Assembly (NCBI GenBank): GCA_964526285.1
Contig: CAZGIW010000126.1
Span: forward strand, 1-7,289
Direction: 5' to 3'
Origin: CAYMAZ01 sp964526285
GTDB lineage: Bacteria; Bacteroidota; Bacteroidia; Bacteroidales; DTU049
Length of the DNA: 7,289 nucleotides
Under the pieces are notes generated by a model. That model made no database searches and had not been told where the DNA came from. It was given only the letters and a program-made list of their open reading frames with translations. The number at the start of each line of letters is the position of its first letter. Within the stretch, counting starts at the first letter, position 1. Positions 5,834 to 7,289 of this stretch are shown here, one piece after another. Made by a program: the position numbers and the translations under genes.

Positions 5834-6165
5834 TTGACAAACTTAATGAATACAGAGTTTTGTGGGTAATGGTATTTTTTGACTTACCGGTAGTAACAAA
5901 AAAGGATCGGAAGATATATGCAAGGTTTAGAAAACAACTTTTGCAGGATGGGTTTACCATGTTTCAGTTTTCCATATATCTGAGACATTGTCCCAGCAGG
6001 GAAAACGCCGAAGTGCATGTAAAAAGAGTAAAAAAATGGCTGCCCGAAAAGGGGCATATAGGAATATTGACCATCACAGACAAACAGTTTGGTCAGATGG
6101 AAATTTTTTACGGAATTGAACAAAAACCAGTGATAACAGGATGGCAACAATTGGAAATGTTTTAA
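5830..6165 (+). CDS. cas2: CRISPR-associated protein Cas2 (type II-C-like)
   Basis: This 111-residue protein is the dimeric scaffold that bridges two Cas1 dimers during spacer integration. It has the Cas2 ferredoxin-like layout: strand VMVFFDLP at 13-20 with the conserved Asp18, the helix TKKDRKIYARFRKQLL, then GFTMFQFSIYLRHCPS, and a late strand GHIGILTITDKQFG. The C-terminal WQQLEMF is typical of type II-C members and is the sort of tail that contacts Cas1. The ATG overlaps the cas1 stop codon, so translation is probably coupled. Downstream there is no CRISPR repeat in the remaining 1.1 kb, where type II-C loci usually have the array. The stop codon lies in the A tract of an opposite-strand terminator. 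Confidence 0.95.
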   Translation: MIDKLNEYRVLWVMVFFDLPVVTKKDRKIYARFRKQLLQDGFTMFQFSIYLRHCPSRENAEVHVKRVKKWLPEKGHIGILTITDKQFGQMEIFYGIEQKPVITGWQQLEMF

Positions 6166-6194
6166 AAAAAAAGCCCCGTATTGAAAGACGAGGC
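6164..6194 (-). terminator. Intrinsic terminator of the minus-strand mobile genes
   Basis: On the minus strand the RNA reads GCCUCGU - 8-nt loop - ACGGGGC followed by nine U. The 7-bp stem is complete with one G-U pair. On the plus strand that pair is a C-A mismatch and no T run follows, so the element acts mainly on transcripts from the genes at 6333-7289. The U tract corresponds to 6164-6172 and overlaps the cas2 stop codon. Confidence 0.8.
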
Positions 6195-6332
6195 GACTTG
6201 AATGTTTTCACAACGGAAACTATTTATTTAATTCAATTACTTGCTTATCAATACTTTAGTCGCTTGTAAATAAGTACAAGGTACAAATAAGGCTCAAATA
6301 CATACTGTAAACTTGCTTTTGGGGTTTGGTTT
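6195..6332. other. Convergent intergenic region; no CRISPR repeat
   Basis: There is no ORF or direct repeat of CRISPR length in these 138 nt between cas2 and the minus-strand mobile genes. A short perfect inverted repeat is present: CTTGTA (6263-6268), six bases, TACAAG (6275-6280), next to the direct repeat GTACAAG/GTACAAA (6274-6287). A 6-bp spacer between inverted arms is the geometry of a tyrosine-recombinase core site, so this is a possible attachment-site end, but only one end is visible. Confidence 0.3.
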
Positions 6333-6920
6333 TCAACTTAACATTGCCCGTTCAATTTCGTGGTATGGTATGCTTTCAGCTTTCTGTATTTGTTCAATTA
6401 TTCGCAAATACCTTTTTGTTGGTTTACCTGCATACGTTTTTTTGAAATTCTTTTTATACAATTCGCTGTATAGGTTATCAATTTCAAAATACGCCCCTAA
6501 TGTTTTGTCCAGTTGCCTGTACTTCTTACTTTGGGTTTGGGTTTCGTACATACAACCGTTGAACGCTTCACGGTGTAAAAAGTAACCGCCTATTGAATAC
6601 AGTTTACGGCAACGCTTCTTTGTTTGTGGGCAAATGAAATACCATATTTCGCCCTTGTTCAGGTTTGAAGGGGTTGAAGTCAAATATACTTTATAGTTTC
6701 GGGGTTCGTCCCTGTATTTGTAATCCAGTTCAATGTATGGCTGTTCGCTTTTAGTGTTTACCTTAATTGAAATACTGCCTGTGGGGTTTCCGTTTCTACT
6801 CCAGTTAACTGTACCGCTTTTAATTTGTTTCGGTTTAAAGTAGCCCCAACCTTTCAACTTTGAAATGTCAATTTGCAACGCTTCATTGTATAGGGTTGGG
6901 AATGTATAGGGCTTTGGCAT
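6333..6920 (-). CDS. Hypothetical zinc-ribbon-like mobile-element protein
   Basis: This 195-residue protein has no assignable function. The N-terminal part has LKGWGYFKP at 22-30 and NWSRNGNPTGSISIKVNT at 39-56. The central segment CPQTKKRCRKLY (97-108) followed by YFLHREAFNGCMYETQ (113-128) resembles, from memory, a widespread family in which paired CxxC-type knuckles surround the words RKLY and ACRxCxGLxYxSQ. Here only Cys97, Cys104 and Cys123 remain, so classical zinc binding is doubtful. The C-terminus is basic and helical. Related proteins are common in phages and integrative elements of Bacteroidota. It is the last gene of a minus-strand series and is followed by a terminator at 6164-6194. 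The ATG is at 6920; the spacing to the upstream gene is 49 nt. Confidence 0.7.
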   Translation of the reverse strand: MPKPYTFPTLYNEALQIDISKLKGWGYFKPKQIKSGTVNWSRNGNPTGSISIKVNTKSEQPYIELDYKYRDEPRNYKVYLTSTPSNLNKGEIWYFICPQTKKRCRKLYSIGGYFLHREAFNGCMYETQTQSKKYRQLDKTLGAYFEIDNLYSELYKKNFKKTYAGKPTKRYLRIIEQIQKAESIPYHEIERAMLS

Positions 6921-6969
6921 TTGAAATTTATTTTAAAATGAAACCTAAATCATTAAGGAACTTGCAATA

Positions 6970-7188
6970 TTACCAATTTCCAAACTGTAAGGGTTCGCCC
7001 TCTGTGGGGTGTACTGTTTCAACCTTTGGGAATACGTACGGCATAAGTTTACAAACTACATTCAAACGCTCCTTCGTGTCTAATGCTTCAAGTGTTTCAG
7101 GTAGTTTTTCAATTTCCTTTTGCATAATGGTTTTGAGGGTGTCCCGTAAATTGTTTGTTAAAACCTGTTCTTTTGTCTTTGTATTCAT
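6970..7188 (-). CDS. Small helical hypothetical protein, phage/mobile-element type
   Basis: This 72-residue protein has the layout basic helix, then EIEKLPETLEALDTKERLNV, then KLMPYVFPKVE at about residues 47-57. The pattern 'LExLxxKERLxxxxKLxPYxxPKVE' recurs, as I recall it, in small proteins encoded in Bacteroidota prophages and integrative elements, some beside terminase genes. The function is unknown. The ATG follows the stop of the preceding gene by one base (TGA-T-ATG), which indicates translational coupling and supports both reading frames as real. Confidence 0.65.
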   Translation of the reverse strand: MNTKTKEQVLTNNLRDTLKTIMQKEIEKLPETLEALDTKERLNVVCKLMPYVFPKVETVHPTEGEPLQFGNW

Positions 7189-7189
7189 A

Positions 7190-7289
7190 TCAATTTGAAT
7201 TTATGGTTAATACTTGTTTTAATTCCTGTAATCGGTTCAGGTAGGGTAAAAAGGTTCGTTTGCCGTTGTTCGCTTTCACGGTGGCAAAG
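7190..7289 (-). CDS. C-terminal end of a hypothetical protein (partial)
   Basis: An open frame enters from the right edge and ends at the stop 7192-7190, giving 32 visible residues: FATVKANNGKRTF, then LPYLNRLQELKQV, ending TINSN. The composition (Lys/Asn/Leu) matches the neighbouring genes, and the stop lies one base before the ATG of the next gene, as in a tight operon. The product cannot be identified from this fragment. Another frame is also open over the same stretch, but it has no comparable coupling to the next start. Confidence 0.55.
   Translation of the reverse strand, partial: FATVKANNGKRTFLPYLNRLQELKQVLTINSN

Noticed and set aside
6166..6332. CRISPR array or leader directly after cas2
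   Set aside because: No direct repeat of 20 bp or more is present; only short inverted and 7-bp repeats occur.

Overview
The window reads as chromosome of a Bacteroidota bacterium, probably an anaerobic or facultatively anaerobic member. The support is Bacteroidota-type promoter boxes (TTG ... TAnnTTTG), A-rich leaders without Shine-Dalgarno sequences, a type II-C-like cas1/cas2 pair, a free-standing four-helix-bundle (S23-like) gene, and proteins of the kind seen in Bacteroidota mobile elements. The genus cannot be named from this sequence.

Left part, minus strand (about 4470 down to 488): a compact four-gene operon for sulfur-compound respiration or handling. In order of transcription it encodes a membrane-anchored octaheme c-type cytochrome of the tetrathionate reductase (OTR) family, a cytochrome b-type membrane subunit, a lipoprotein with two rhodanese domains of which only the second keeps the catalytic cysteine, and a half-length YeeE/YedE sulfur-transport protein. 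Intergenic gaps are 15 to 20 nt. The inferred scheme is quinol to cytochrome b to octaheme cytochrome to a sulfur oxyanion, with the rhodanese lipoprotein holding sulfane sulfur outside the inner membrane and YeeE/YedE passing it inward. Below the operon (57-458) is a four-helix-bundle gene flanked by related AT-rich short repeats; the left one is a clean heptamer array running off the window edge.

Middle (4382-4918): a divergent intergenic region of more than 500 nt without a protein gene. It holds a good promoter for the sulfur operon, a separate plus-strand promoter, a perfect 8-bp palindrome, and a bulged hairpin followed by five T. The plus-strand elements together outline a possible small RNA of about 200 nt just upstream of cas1. 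Its link to CRISPR (a tracrRNA or its relic) is only a hypothesis.

Right-centre, plus strand (4919-6165): cas1 and cas2 of type II-C appearance, overlapping by 4 nt. Neither cas9 nor a CRISPR array is present in the window. Far right, minus strand (7289 down to 6333): three tightly spaced genes of mobile-element character (the first only as its C-terminal end) converge on cas2 and end at a strong intrinsic terminator whose A/T tract overlaps the cas2 stop codon. An integrated element immediately downstream of cas2 could explain why no array follows it.
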